Assembly (NCBI GenBank): GCA_013399895.1
Contig: VXBA01001813.1
Coordinates: forward strand, 496,001-560,000
Source of the DNA: Serilophus lunatus
Taxonomy: Eukaryota; Chordata; Aves; Passeriformes; Eurylaimidae
Direction of reading: 5' to 3'
Length of the DNA: 64,000 bases
The notes under the pieces were generated by a model. That model saw only the letters and a list, made by a program, of their open reading frames with translations, was not told the DNA's origin and ran no database searches. This document shows positions 38,084-51,000 of this stretch, in pieces. Made by a program: the position numbers and the translations under genes. Each line of letters starts with the position of its first letter. Positions within the stretch are counted from its first letter, which is position 1.

Positions 38084-41000
38084 AGTTTAAAATCTATTCA
38101 ATATATCTATACTTTGACAGATTAATGGCTTGCTGAGTTACCACTCCCCAAGAACAAAAGAAAGATGCTGATGAGCAGAACCCTCTTCCACAGACCTTCA
38201 GATATTCACTCCCCTTAGAGAGCAACCATAACAACTGTGCTAAAATGAGGGCTTTTTAAAAGAAAGCTTAGGGGAACCTTGCTTCAAGTTGATTATTCAT
38301 ATCTTTTAAGATGGCAAGACTGATAAATGAGGAGATTTTCAATGTTTAATCTACAAGGACAATCCACATCTTTCTCCCATCTGTTTACCTAGTAGCATCT
38401 GTAGATAGTACCAGTTTTCAAGTCTCTTAATATCCATAGCATAGTGTTAAAAAACAGTCACGAGTCCTTGATCTGGGCCTACAAAACGTGAATTTCTGCA
38501 ACTGGTTGCAATCAAGCACTTCACAGTATTTAGTTTCTCTGAACACAGAAGGCCAGATACACTGCTGAATATAACCAGAGGAAAATATCCCCTCTAATTG
38601 AAAATCAGTAGCTTGAACTCTAGAAAACTAACTGCAAGTTAAGGAGCACTATTTTGCATCATTATCTGCCCTGATTAAATAGTACTCCAACCAACAGAAG
38701 AATTAAGCCTTCAATATTGCAGGCAACAAGAAAAACCATCTATATCTATGGGAATCACATCCAGCATCTTACTCTTTCCTTTTCTGTCTCCCTCTCAGGA
38801 TTTCATGGTGCTACAAGAACGTTTCACTCTACAGAGCAACAAGGGGAATTGTTTCAAATAAACACTGGAGAATTTAGAAGTAGAAATGTTGAGCACAAAA
38901 TTCACCCACCTAGCCTGCCAGGTGAGATAAAACAAGCTTTCTATCTGGGCAGTTTTAGAATGCCAAAAAGCAGAGCCCACATTGTGCGGAATCGCAGAGA
39001 TGTGACATAGGGAGGACAGAAAGAGAAAACATTACATGGAGTGACTTTATATGGCTCTAAATGCTAAGAAAAGACTTCATCCATCCAGTTTGTGTACACA
39101 ACAGTAACTTCAGGAAACTTGTTTAAAAACTTCCTCAGCTTTTACCACTTCAAAAAATTAATGTGAATCCCTTCTAGTCTCTACATACATGAGCTTTCTT
39201 CTGAACTTTAGTGAACTTCAGCACAAACTCCTTAGTACCTATAAAAATTCTCAAGTAATCCATTGCATTTTCCTGGAGGGCCTATCTTAAAATATGTCTG
39301 ATAATGCCAAGAGTTGATGTTTCTTTCTCTGAACAGATGGTAGCCACAAAGGCAGTATGAATGCACAAATGCAGAAACAATATCTTGTACCAAAGCTTAA
39401 ATGAACTCTCTGTAAAGCAGAACTAGATATGCCTTAGAGAAGTGTTTTGCACCTTTATGTACATAGGTGATGTTGAATCCTTTAATATCTAGATGGAAAT
39501 CCACATGTAGCACTTCTAAATTGCATTCCCATGCTCATAATATAGTCTTTAAATCCAGTATGTTGGCTTTCTAGTACTTTTGTGTTTTAAATATACTTAC
39601 AAAGACATTTTATAGTCTATATCTTGAATTAGCCCTAGTTTTGAGCAGAAATTTGATTACTAATTTACCTTCATCTCAGAACAACTCATGTTAAGATTTA
39701 AGCAAACTATGTCTCATTCAGTCAGCAAATTATTCTGAATCATTTCTGACCCACACACCATAGGGTAATAGATTATTTGGGCTATTAAAATTGTTCTGAC
39801 TTTATTCTTAAACTTTAAGAATTTTTGGCATGACAAGTTAATGAAATGGCGATGAAAGCCAGAGGGAGTCTTTTTCAACTTTATAAAAAAAATGCCGGAA
39901 TTAAGACAGGAGTCTTTTTTGATCACACAAGACATGAAACTGAAACAAAGGCAAAGAGAAAAGCTGCATAGCTTCACGGTCTTCTGAAACGACAGTGCCA
40001 TCACATGCTATATAGTATTTCCATCTTCATCTGATATAGTAACTAATGTTACAAAATACAGCTTTTTCTTCTGTTGCCTAAAATCAAGTATAGTATACAG
40101 CATGTTATATACACTTGTATAAATGGCAAAGAGTAATACAAACAATCTGTTGCAAACTCTGTCAAGCACTGTCTTTACACAATTTAATTGTGTTGGTTAT
40201 ATATGGAGCTTTTCCTTTTTTCATGCCTGATAATCTGCATTGCAGCTTATGGCCTTTTTTTTCCCCTCTTTTAAAGAAAGCTCTTTTTAAAATGAGAAAA
40301 AAGTAATGCTCATTCTAACACAAACTATTGGTCATGAAGTCTGCTAAAATAAGGACTTCTATAGATGAGAAACTAAATGGCATTTTCAACTTCTGATCTA
40401 CAGTTTGGAATTCTTACAACAATTACAGATAATTAGTATTAGATTATTTTTTATGCTAATTCTTTTATTTGTTGGGGGGGTTTCCCCCTCTCCAATTGTA
40501 GTCTTTGCCCTTTTGGTAGAATGTACCAAAAAATTGTAATCTGCCCAGTTGAAGCATGAACATATTATTAGAGAGCTCCATAAAAATGCTACTGTCATAT
40601 ATATATTTGTCTATTAAAATCTCTTAGGGTTGATGACAAAGATCAGTTGATTAAAGGTCTGTCTATTTTTTGATATTGTATATAACACATCAACTGCTCT
40701 ACAGGCTGAGCCTCTAGTTACCATAAGATATTCCTTTAAAAATGCATACATTTATGTCTCATTTTTTTCCTTGAAACTCTTATTCTCTCTAGCATACAAA
40801 ATAAATACAAATTTCATCATTTCTTTCCTGTATTAAGATTTCAATATAGTAGGTGGTATTCATCTAGGTACTTTTTGTGCTTTAGCAATTAAGATTTATG
40901 CCTTTTACTGACTTGAATGAGGAACATTCCTTTACAACTTCACAATGCAAAAAATCATACTGTTCATTTCTGACAATCACTGCAAATACAATTCTAGAAT

Positions 41001-41152
41001 TTCACCACAAATCTTTCAAGTGTGTTAGATAGTTAGCTTAGGATAATAGATATCTAGAGCAAGATCCCTTTCTTAATAAAGGGCAGTGGTCTCTGACCTG
41101 CAATGACTGAATGAATGACTGCAACAAAGGGAGAAAAACAATTCTGTCATAC

Positions 41153-41343
41153 CGGTGAACTCCGCTGTTGCACATAATGATGTGACAAGCTCCAAGTCTG
41201 CTACAGAGTTCAGATGACACTGAAAGCAACCCAACTCCAGAAGCACTGCACGCAGTATATGCACAGGCAGCGGTGCGCTTGGATCGGATAAAGGACCCTA
41301 TGAGTCGATAAAGTTCCTCCAAGCAATTGAGAGGCCTCATCAG
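41153..41343 (-). CDS. Coding exon 4 in window: catalytic-core exon with most of the P-loop
   Basis: 191 nt. The acceptor is TTCCTCTCTTGTAG and the donor is CACCG|GTATGA. It encodes LMRPLNCLEELYRLIGSFIR, then SKRTAACAYTACSASGVGLL, then SVSSELCSRLGACHIIMCNS and GVH, plus two bases of Arg. The segment ELCSRLGACHIIMC aligns with EICRRLNGVRFTSC of INPP4A, so the Cys of MCNSGVH occupies the catalytic-cysteine position. The Arg of the CX5R loop is completed by the first base of exon 5. Reading straight on past the donor gives a spurious open extension to about 41038, which is intron. This is the largest exon in the window and is strongly protein-like. Confidence 0.9.
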
Positions 41344-43351
41344 CTACAAGAGAGGAAGAGAGATATTTAAATATTTGCTACCACATGAAATACTCTAAGA
41401 CAATAGGTCATCACCGATGCAGGTAGAACACCACATCTGTCTGACAAAGCTGAAGCCAAATTCCATGATAAATACAAACCAGAGTTTTCTGTTACATCAC
41501 CAAAGACATCTTTTTAAAACTTTTTGATTCTTACCATCAATGACTGCTTCATTCCCCATCCTGCCTACAGTTTTTCACTTCAACAGACTGAATAGATGAG
41601 TGCCATATCCACTAATGGACTGGGCAAAGAAGGGAAGCCATGAAGAGGCCGTCCATAACTGTGCACATACACAGGAGGAATACCAAGTCTAGTTAACTGA
41701 CTTGCTGAAAAAAATCAGCTTATAATACCACTGTCCTTTATTCATCAAATGTCTAGTTCCTAATCCTGACTAAAAATATAACAAAATAAAAATTAACCGA
41801 AGTGAAAAAAACATGCCATAAAACAAGAACTGTTAACTTTGTAGCAGGACTTAACCTCAGCATTACCATAGTAAAAATGAATGATCCACCTAGTAAAGAA
41901 GACAGCTTCAAGTGCAAGGCTGCTGTCAGAAGGGGATCCTTCAAGAGTGGTCTAGCAATAAAAAACATTATCTTGTGGTGCTTTGTGTAAATAAGATGTT
42001 CACAATACAGTTTTGCAGACCTCACAATTGCAAATTCCCACTTCTCTTTATTCCAGAAGCACTTAAAGACTAAAAAAACCCTCAACCCTTCTCAAAGAAT
42101 TAATCTTTTGAAAGACAGATTCATTCCCTAAAGACAGTTTTAACTAGTTAGGGAAATGGCAGCCTCACTTGCTCCTATATGATAGTTACTTCATTAGAAA
42201 GCATAGAGGTCAAGTAAATCAACTATAATAAACAGCATATTTAAACACGGGTACAAATAGATTTAACTTGGTTTAGGTCCTACTGGTTTAACTTGCATCC
42301 ATTGAAATTGATTTTAGCTGGTGTCCTTTACTAATGCAGAGCTATGGACAATAAAGCAAAAGGCACAGCCAAAAATAGATCACTCTTGGCTTGCTTTAAT
42401 TGCAAAATAAATATATTAGCCTAACATAGCATCCCTTGGTCAGATTCTGGATTATGAGATGTGTTTCTCATGCCCTTGAACTTTTCACTGAAATAGATAG
42501 GGAACAGGTTTAGTGGTAACAAGCATTGTCCACACAGCTAAACATCCCTTGCTACACCAGTGACTGCTTGCCAAGTTAAGTTGCTGACTCCCCAGGAAAG
42601 GAGAGGTAAACATCCTCCTTCCTTCCCATGCAGTCCTGCACGGTTTCAAGAAAGAGGAATTGTCAGTCTCAACACTGATGGTGGATGATACTGACGTAAA
42701 ATTTCAGTCTGTCATGGGGCTCAACTGATGATCACTATTACTTCTGAAACCCCATTAGCTCCATCACTTTTGAAGTCAGTGTAGGCAAGACCTTAGGAAT
42801 TTCTTTATTCCCTATATTGGGCTGCAGTGTGGGTATTAACCCTCTAACAACAGGAAAGAGCGTTAAATGAACTTTCATAGCCCCTGGGATCTTTCAGCCA
42901 CAGAGGTTTAAAAACAGATGAAAGCATTTGAACAAAGCCTAAATGAGAAGATTCAGAAGCAAGCCTTCTGAGAAGGATGCTGAAGGAGTATTTCATTTGG
43001 GAAAGCCCTTCCAGCTTCTAGAAGAATTTCTGCCTGCACGTGTTCTTGCCCATCCTACCTTACAAGCTTCTAGAGCAGTTTCATTGCTCTGAAAGCACAG
43101 TGAAAAAGAAAAATTATGATTCCTCTTCTCAAACACATAGACACTCTCCTGACACACCTTTTGAGATAGAACTAGATGGCACTACCTACCTTTAAAACAC
43201 AGATGGGACAAAAAGCTGCAAGAGACTTCCTCCTTTCTCTGCCCCTCTCCCCTCACCTTTAAATAATTCAGGGTTTTTTATGGAATTAAAGTGTCAACAA
43301 TACAGTGTGTAGCATGCAAAGTTTAATTAGGCACTTAATATTTTTATTTAC
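41344..43351 (-). other. Intron 3 of the INPP4-related gene
   Basis: 2.0 kb, bounded by GTAAAT and CTCTTGTAG. No recognisable repeat or second exon. The open frame at 41753-42085 has no family features. Confidence 0.75.
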
Positions 43352-43418
43352 CTTATCTATATAAGCCGCTTTAGATGTTGAATTTGGAGGCAAGTTTGAC
43401 TTGTCCAGGTAGAATGCT
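43352..43418 (-). CDS. Coding exon 3 in window (INPP4-related protein)
   Basis: 67 nt, too short to show up as a long open frame. The acceptor is CTGTTATTTCAG and the donor is AAG|GTAAAT. One base completes the Arg from exon 2, then 22 codons read AFYLDKSNLPPNSTSKAAYI plus DK, ending in phase 0. The alternative AG two bases downstream would break the frame, so the first AG is chosen. The segment is polar and Pro/Ser-rich, probably a linker between helices ahead of the P-loop exon. It is supported by phase, splice sites and continuity with exon 4. Confidence 0.83.
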
Positions 43419-44525
43419 CTGAAATAACAGAGTAAGGCAAAAACTGTTAATTGTTTGAACACCTGAACAAAATGTACCTAAGAGACTATTGTTATACACC
43501 ATCCTAAGCTTGGAATTTTTTTACCTTATGTTAATGGAGAGTCAAGGATTAATACAAAAATAAACAGGCACAATCACTCTTTTAAAGTAATACAGGATAG
43601 TTTTTGTTCTGCCTCTCCTCTTTGACAGTACAGCACAAAATTTTAATGTCTAGTTATCAGAAAAAAAACTATCTGAAAGTGATTTTTTCCAAAGCAATCC
43701 ATGAATAGGTTTGTGGCCACTATACAGATTTTAATAGTGACTTTGGGAAACTTGGCACAAAAGCAGTGCTTGAGCCTCATATGCTACAAGCCTTTTTTAT
43801 ATCCCCTGTACGTAACTACAATAACATAAAAGCAGAATCCCAAACATGAAACACAGTACTGAGAGAGGAAACATACATATGTTCACAACATAAAAGAAAC
43901 AAAAAAGCAAAAATCCTACAAAGGACAAATCATACAAGCATCATACAAGCAAAAGGGCATATACAATGTGCATGCGTGTGCAAATAAAAAACAAACTGCC
44001 TTGCTTTACAATTTCCACACACTTCTTTGAAAATTAATTAATGAACGAAGGGAAAAGCCAAAGAAAACTGTCATTTACCCACAGAACACAAATGTGATAG
44101 AGAAAGCATACTTACTGTGCCAGGTTTACCTACTGTCAACCCATATTTTCACAGCCCCTTCTGTAACCTTTCCCTTATCAATGAATAGTCCCAGGAGTTT
44201 ATGTAAAATGGACAAATGCAATATGTGCTGTTTTCTAATACAAAGTTGACTAATTTCTGCATGGCACAAAGGGAGGCTGACATTTTGTGCTGAGGATTTC
44301 CATGCTATCCTTCTCTCCTGAAACTAAAAACCCTTTATCTTACTCAACATGCCTGGACAAGGCATCCAATTAAAACCAGGCAACAGCTACCACTACAGCA
44401 ATTCTGGGCAAGGTTGGAATAAAACAAAACAAAATAACTATGGAAGACACAGGAAGAAAGTAACTACCTCAAGGTATCACTATGATTTAGCTCCACTGCC
44501 TGTGCACAAGGAGCAGACTTGACTA

Positions 44526-44985
44526 AATCACAGAATATCCTGAGTTGGAAGGGACTCACATCGATCATTGAGTCCAACCCTTAGCCCTGCACAGGACCAT
44601 CCCCAGGAGTCGTACCATGTGCCCAAGAGCATTATCAAAATGCCTCTTGAACTCCGTCAGGCTGGTGCTGTGACCACTTCATTGGGAAGCCTATTCCAGT
44701 GCCCAAACACCCTCTGGGTAAAGAAGCTTTTTCTAATATCCAACCTAAACCTTCCCTGACAAAGATCCTGTCTCTCAGGTCCTGTTAATGGTCTTCATAG
44801 AGAAGAGATCAGTTTCTTCCCCTCCTCGTCCCCTCATAAGGAAGTTATAGACTGCAATAAGGTCTCCCCTCAGTCTCCTCTTCTCCAGGCTGAACAGACC
44901 AAGTGACCTCAGCCACTTCTCATACAACTTCCCCTTGAGGCCCTTCACCATCTTTGTTGCCTTCCTTTGGATGCTCTCTAATAGT
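44526..44985 (-). mobile_element. CR1 LINE, minus orientation, intron 2
   Basis: It begins at AATCACAGAATATCCTGAGT, the reversed 3' tip. It continues through GAGTCCAACCCTTAGCCCTG and AAGCCTATTCCAGTGCCC to TCTCCTCTTCTCCAGGCTGA and CCTTCCTTTGGATGCTCTC, the standard reversed CR1 order. It is truncated at about 44985. The open frame at 44568-44759 is inside it and is not a gene. Confidence 0.92.
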
Positions 44986-47098
44986 CACAGCTGAGCCACA
45001 ACCCAAGCTGAAACTATGGAGTGTGGTAACCAGATTTCAGTTGCACTAAAATAGGAAAAAGTACTGAAAAAACTGCATCCTTGCATCCTAACTCTCAAAT
45101 GACAGGATCACCTAGTCATTAGAACATTGATTCGTACACCATACACGGTTAAAAATTGTTCTCTGCTTTTTTTGTAAGATTTTATGGAGGAGAGATGTTA
45201 CATTGTTACACACCTGCTGGGCAGCGGTGCAGACTGCAGACTCGAATATCTTTTATTCTTCAATAATCTAGAATAATTGATAAAAAAATCTATCCACCTT
45301 TAATTTCAGTAGACTTTGTTTCCCATAGCTTGTAGATTTGAAAAACACCTCTCAAATTTAAGGTTTGAGTGAATCCCTTCAGAAAGCACAGCAAAGCTAA
45401 TCTAGTTCTGTTATTCCATTAAGCCTGTTGCATGATCCAGAATGTACTCTGTGTCAAAGGAAGCTGGAGACTATTGAAAAGAGGTTTGTAGAGAAAATGA
45501 CTCATAAATCACTTCAACTGGCCACAGCACATAAAAGCTACCTCAGCAGCAACAGACCAACCTTTTTCTCTGTTAGCAAAGCTAAAATCAAAGCATCATC
45601 CTGCTCTCCACTGAACATTATCAGATTGAAAGCCCACGCTGCTTTTTCCTGCTACGTGATAGGAAAACCTGCTTCAATCAGAGTCTGTTCAGCATTCCCA
45701 TTCTCTTTGGACTGTTATTTCAGCAAATTCAGATGCATTAAATGAAACCAGAAACCAAATATAGAACAGTACACACATTAATGAAGTACACAGAAAATAA
45801 TTAACTCAGGGTACAAAATGAAGGAACATGGACACTAGAAAGGGATATATAATTATAGGAATTACTCTTAATTCAGTCAATTATTCATTAACCTAAACAT
45901 CAAACAAAAAAAATCAACTATCTACAACATTCATTTTAAATATCAAAATATCCTGTGACAAGTGAAACTATTCCCCCTCCCCATCAGATCACACTCCCAG
46001 ATGTTTCTCAAGTGCTTTATATTTATTGCTTTTCATAAAAACTGTCTTCAGTATTTTACAGACCATGACAAACTGTGGACAGCACATAAATTTCCGAAGC
46101 ACTTCACTTAATTACTAAATGCTTGTTAAGGTCCTTAATCATATTTTATGGGAAAAGTTAATGGCAATCTTGGCATGGTGCCCAATTTGGACAATATTTT
46201 CTAATCCGTTTGAAATGAACCAGAAAGAAATCATAGTTCTTTGTCTCCAAATGTGAGGCCAGTTTTGCTTTTAAAACTTTAAAATTTCTCTAAGATGTAA
46301 CAGAAAAGCCTTCCTTCAAAAAAGGTAAAAAAAAAGGCAGATCATGTAAAAAAGCACAGTCAACAAACTGAGAAAGGAAGAGAGGTGCAGGGTTGGGAAT
46401 TGTTGAAGTTAGTGTCCCTAATTCTTTTCAGCAACACAATCTAAAAAGCATGCATTTATGACATAGCTAAACAGTATCTCTGTGTATTTGCATCTATGTG
46501 TACACATACTTCAGTATTTCTTTTAATAACAATTCTGTGTTCCTACAGCTGGTCCTTAAATATACAGGTAAGCATATGTATAATATGCATATTATATATG
46601 TGTATTTATACACAAACATTTCAAAATGTATTTTTATGCATTTATACACATAAAATATACATGTAAAAATTCAATTGTTTCTGTAGTAAATGTATCCATT
46701 TGCTGTCTTAGAAAACATTGTTTTACATGATCTTTCCACTAAATTTTAAGTTTCAATAAATGATAAATTATCAAATATAATTACCTTCTCAACCCATGCT
46801 AAGACTCAGTGATTTAAAATTATGTCTCCTAACACCTGTCAGTGATACAATCCTATGAACAGTGTCATCAGCATCATTAGCAGTTACAGAAAGGTATAAC
46901 AACAGAAAACTTTCATCACAGTACCATGACTTTAAATTCTTAAAGAGTATATATAGGAATATTTTGACCTTTCACAACTATTGTGCAAACCGAAGTGCAG
47001 AACAGAAAATGTTAACATGATGTGGTTCTAACCATGCATAATTCCTATTTCATGTGTAAGCAACTCAGTAAGCCCTTCCCTTTGTCCTAACACCCTTG

Positions 47099-47610
47099 TA
47101 GTCGACCGTGGTAAAGCCACACCTCAAATCCTGTGTTCACTTCTGGGCTCTACACTACAAGAAAGACATTGAGGTGCTGGAGAAGGGCAATGAAGTTAGT
47201 GAAGGGTGTGGATCATAAGTCTTATGTAAGAGCAGCTGAGGAAGCTGGAGTTGTTTAACCTGGAAAAGAGGAGGCTCGAGGGAGACCTTATTGCTGTAAA
47301 ACCTCACTGTAGTGAAGTACGTTCAGCCTCTTCTCCCATGTAACAAGTCATACAACAAGAATAAATGGCCTCAAGTTGTGTCAGGGGAGGATTAGATTGG
47401 ATATAAGGAATAATTTCTTCACTGAAAGAGTTGTCAAGCATTGTAATAGCGTGCTCAGGTAAGTGGTTGAATCGCTATCCCCAGAGGTATTTAAAAAAAC
47501 ATGTAGATGTTATAATTAGGGACGTGGTTTAGTGGTTGACTTAGCAGTGCTGAGTTAACAGTTGGAGTCGATCTTAAAAGTCTTTTCAAACTTAAATGGC
47601 TCTGATTCCC
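47099..47610 (+). mobile_element. CR1 LINE, plus orientation, intron 2
   Basis: Contains TTCACTTCTGGGCTCTACAC, AAAGACATTGAGGTGCTGGA, AAGAGGAGGCTCGAGGGAGA and GATCTTAAAAGTCTTTTCAA in CR1 order. It is more diverged than the copy at 44526, with internal small deletions. It ends before 47610, just ahead of the LTR at 47653. Confidence 0.88.
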
Positions 47611-47652
47611 TGGTCACAAAGTGACAAACCAGCTTTTGTCAGACTCTACTGA

Positions 47653-48031
47653 TGTCATGGTTTAGGAATGGTATTCTCCAATTTAGACTTCCCGCTGAAA
47701 CCACTCCAAGTCAAGCCACTGCTCACTCATTAGCTCCCTTGAGGTGGACAGAGAGGAGAATTGGAGGCACAAAAGGTAAAGGTCATGGGTTGAGATAAGA
47801 ACAATTTAAACGAAAAGTAATATTACTAACAAAAGCATACAAGGGAGTGATTCACATGCAAAAATGCTCACGTCCCTCTGGCTCCAGACCAGAGTCACAC
47901 TTACTCCAGCAGAAGGAACCTCTTCTCCCAGGAGGAGACTTCCTTCCCCCACCCCACAATGACCTGAAGTGGCATAGAATAATCTCCTGGCTACTGCAAA
48001 AATTAACCCTGTCCTGGCCAGAACCAGGACA
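47653..48031 (-). mobile_element. Short solo LTR of an avian endogenous retrovirus (379 bp)
   Basis: On the minus strand it begins TGTCCTGGTTCTGGCC and ends CTAAACCATGACA, giving TG...CA boundaries with terminal similarity typical of a common avian ERV LTR. The flanks are ACTGA on the left and ACTAT on the right, at best an imperfect 5-bp duplication, which suggests an old insertion. It lies in the 13.7-kb intron 2 in the same orientation as the host gene and starts about 40 bp after a plus-strand CR1 3' end. The open frames at 47847-48143 and 47852-48061 fall in or across it and are not genes. Confidence 0.7.
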
Positions 48032-51000
48032 ACTATTATTTCCCTCTACTGTGGGAAACAATGCAGTCTTCAGTGAAGAGGATGCGATTGTAAGGGGAGA
48101 CAGGAAAAATACACAGAGAAAAGAGGAGAATACTCAGGTTTAGTTAGTATTAAAATACTTAGAAGTGGACAGGGAGTGTTAAGAAAATTTCAAGAAATGA
48201 AACTTAAGGACTTCATTGGCAACTGTCTGCTTTAGCAGAGTAGACTGGAAGCATAGCAGGGACACGGACTTTCAGCCCTGGAAAATAAATTCCCAAGAAA
48301 CTGGACTCTTAAACTAAGAGGATGATACTTCATAGGGCTCCTCATTTTCTTGCAAGACTGCAGCATCTGGCTAAACTACTGGCCTCCCATGAATTTAAAC
48401 TCTCTCCAGTCTATGAATAAGGCATGTTGAGAAACTGGCATTAGTACAAGTGTCTGAGATGCAAACTGAGAAGGATGCTTGCAAAGGAGCAGTCATCCTA
48501 CCCTAGCAGGTACTTCACAGCCCTGCTCTCAAATCTTTATAAACACACAAGCAAGGGATGTCAGAAATGTGAGCATAGAAATGTGAAAACAGAAAGTTGT
48601 GGATGACAAAAAAGAATGGAAAAAATATCCAATTTTCTCTACAGAACACTGCCTACTTTTTACATACTACCTTTTTTAACCCTTGTTTTCCAGGAATCTA
48701 GTCTACAGCCTCTCTACCTACATCCAAGGGCACTTGAAACCATCCTTTTTGTCATGTGAAAGGGAAGTTCTTGGGTCAAAGACCAGTTACAGCTGCCTTC
48801 ATGCTTCTCCCATCATTATCCAAAGAGCCAAATACACACTGAACCAAATAAGGCTAATTGCTTCTACATTTGCCTTTCAGACAGTGGATGTCTCCTTTTT
48901 AGCTCATGATATTCCAGACATGGAATACACTGTTAAAAAAGACAACATGCCAACTAGCCACTGTATTGTCAGGATTTTGACTAAAGCCACAAGCTGTACA
49001 AGCTGCAAAGTTGGGCTGGATTCCTATCAGTGACCAGAGGGAAAGAAAAGTTTCCACCTTTGATCACTACAGATACGTGTTCTCTGCACTTGCAGAGGAT
49101 AAAGAAAGTGGAATGAACAAGATGCTCACTTCAGTGAGCAAAGACAAAGTGCATATAATCTATCAAGACACATAAGTTTCAATTTCAGAATGCCATCTAT
49201 AATAAATACTGATCATGTTGTGTCAAAACTCTAAAGAAACAATGAATTTACATTCCCAAAATGAGCACAGCACTGAAATGGGGAAAAAAAACCCTCTCAA
49301 AGCTAAATTCAAGCCAGCTGGCAGTATCTTTTAGACCAGCTAGACAAATTTAATTTACTGTGCCCTGAATATCTCTTTTCTCTCTCTGGTCTTGCTTCAC
49401 TTAGATGGAATGAATCTTAATTTCTGTTCTATCTAACATACTTCTCATTAAGTTCATCAGGAGGCAAACTGTTATTTTCTTGTTACATCCTTCAAAGTGA
49501 ATGCTTAATTTTCAATCTCTCCTTCATAAAGATTTTGCATTTAGAAAGACTTAAATCACAAGTTTCTTGTTCACTTGGAATCACATCTTAAAAATCTAAG
49601 AGGCATTAGATTTCCAATGTTTATAGTCATATAAAATACATGATAAATTTATGTATATAGTATTGCAGTCTAGTTTTACTGTTGCTTTTTTGAACACAAG
49701 TCTATGTAACAAATAGGTAATACAGAATACAAGAAAACAGTTTTCAATCTGCCTTACAAATTTTCCACAGCAGCAAAAAGGCAATATTGTCAAGCAGAAT
49801 CACTCTCTTAAGCCTGGAACTCTCTTCAGGTCATTCTTTTCTGAATTTGATGGCAACAACAAAATCTGCTATTTGATCATTATCATGTCGCTCACTGAAG
49901 TGAATAGACATAAAGGAAAGGAGAGTAAGTCGGAAATCACAGGACAGCAGTGGCACAAAGACAAGAAACATAAGCTTCTTAACCACATGAGCAGATTGGT
50001 TTGGAAAAGCTTTCCACTGGAAACAGTGGGAGAAGGAATCTGTCAGTTTTAAGGTGGATTTTCATTTATGTATTACAGGAATTGGTATGATCTGGTGTTT
50101 GTGATAATGCAGGTATTGCCTTGAAATTCTCATCAGAGACAGAGAAGCTCTTTCTATCTTAGTAATTAACTATTCCTAAGTGGATGCATGTCCTTTATGT
50201 CATTGTAGCTCATTTATAGCAAAGCAGCTATTAAAGAATTTTAGTACAGCCTGAAGCCATGAGTACCATCAGATCTATATTGTGCCTTGACTAAATTATA
50301 CAGAATATGGAAAACACCAGCCTGCCAAGAAGCCCGCAGCTTGAGGGGCTGTTGTGCTTGTATACATGTGTGTATAAAAAAGAAAAAAGCTGTTAGATTC
50401 CTCAGACAGATTTTGGTCCACGTTTGCAGAAGTTCTAGAGGTACAAATAGTTTCCATTTCTTAACCTTCTAAAAATTAAAAGAAAAAAGAAAACCCAACA
50501 ACATGAAAACCTCATGAACTGTAACATCTCTGAGTAAAGAATTAAATTAAATTTTCCATTGCTCTGTGGAGGACTACTTATGACATAACACAAGAGGCTT
50601 AAGACAGAAATTGTTACATTGTAAATGAAACTCTTTAAAATTGCAATTATTACATTCAGTGTAATCAGATGTTCAATGTAATGAGGGTAGTTAGCTAAAA
50701 CATTTGTCATTAGAATCACTGATTATAATTGCTTCCTTAGCATAACAGACTTCCATTTAGCTCCTAAATGATTTCCAAGAAAGCAGCAACGCAGGAGAAA
50801 AAAAAACAAAACAACACAAAACCCCCAAACCCTCTCTCCCGAAAACACAAAAATGGTCTTTTTCCTTTACAGCTTGCTTTAATTTTTCTTCTATTATGGC
50901 AGAACAACAGTGTACAGAAGTAGCTGCCAATAACCCTGGATACAGCTGACTTCAAAGAATAGTTCCAAATCACACAGAACAGTAGGCAAGAAGCAAGGAA

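Noticed and set aside
41038..41152. In-frame extension of the exon 4 open frame
   Set aside because: A GTATGA donor at 41152 and exact phase match with exon 5 show this is intron 4, though it could be translated if the intron were retained.
48683..49033. 116-codon plus-strand frame
   Set aside because: Antisense in intron 2, no recognisable domain, no flanking splice sites that fit.
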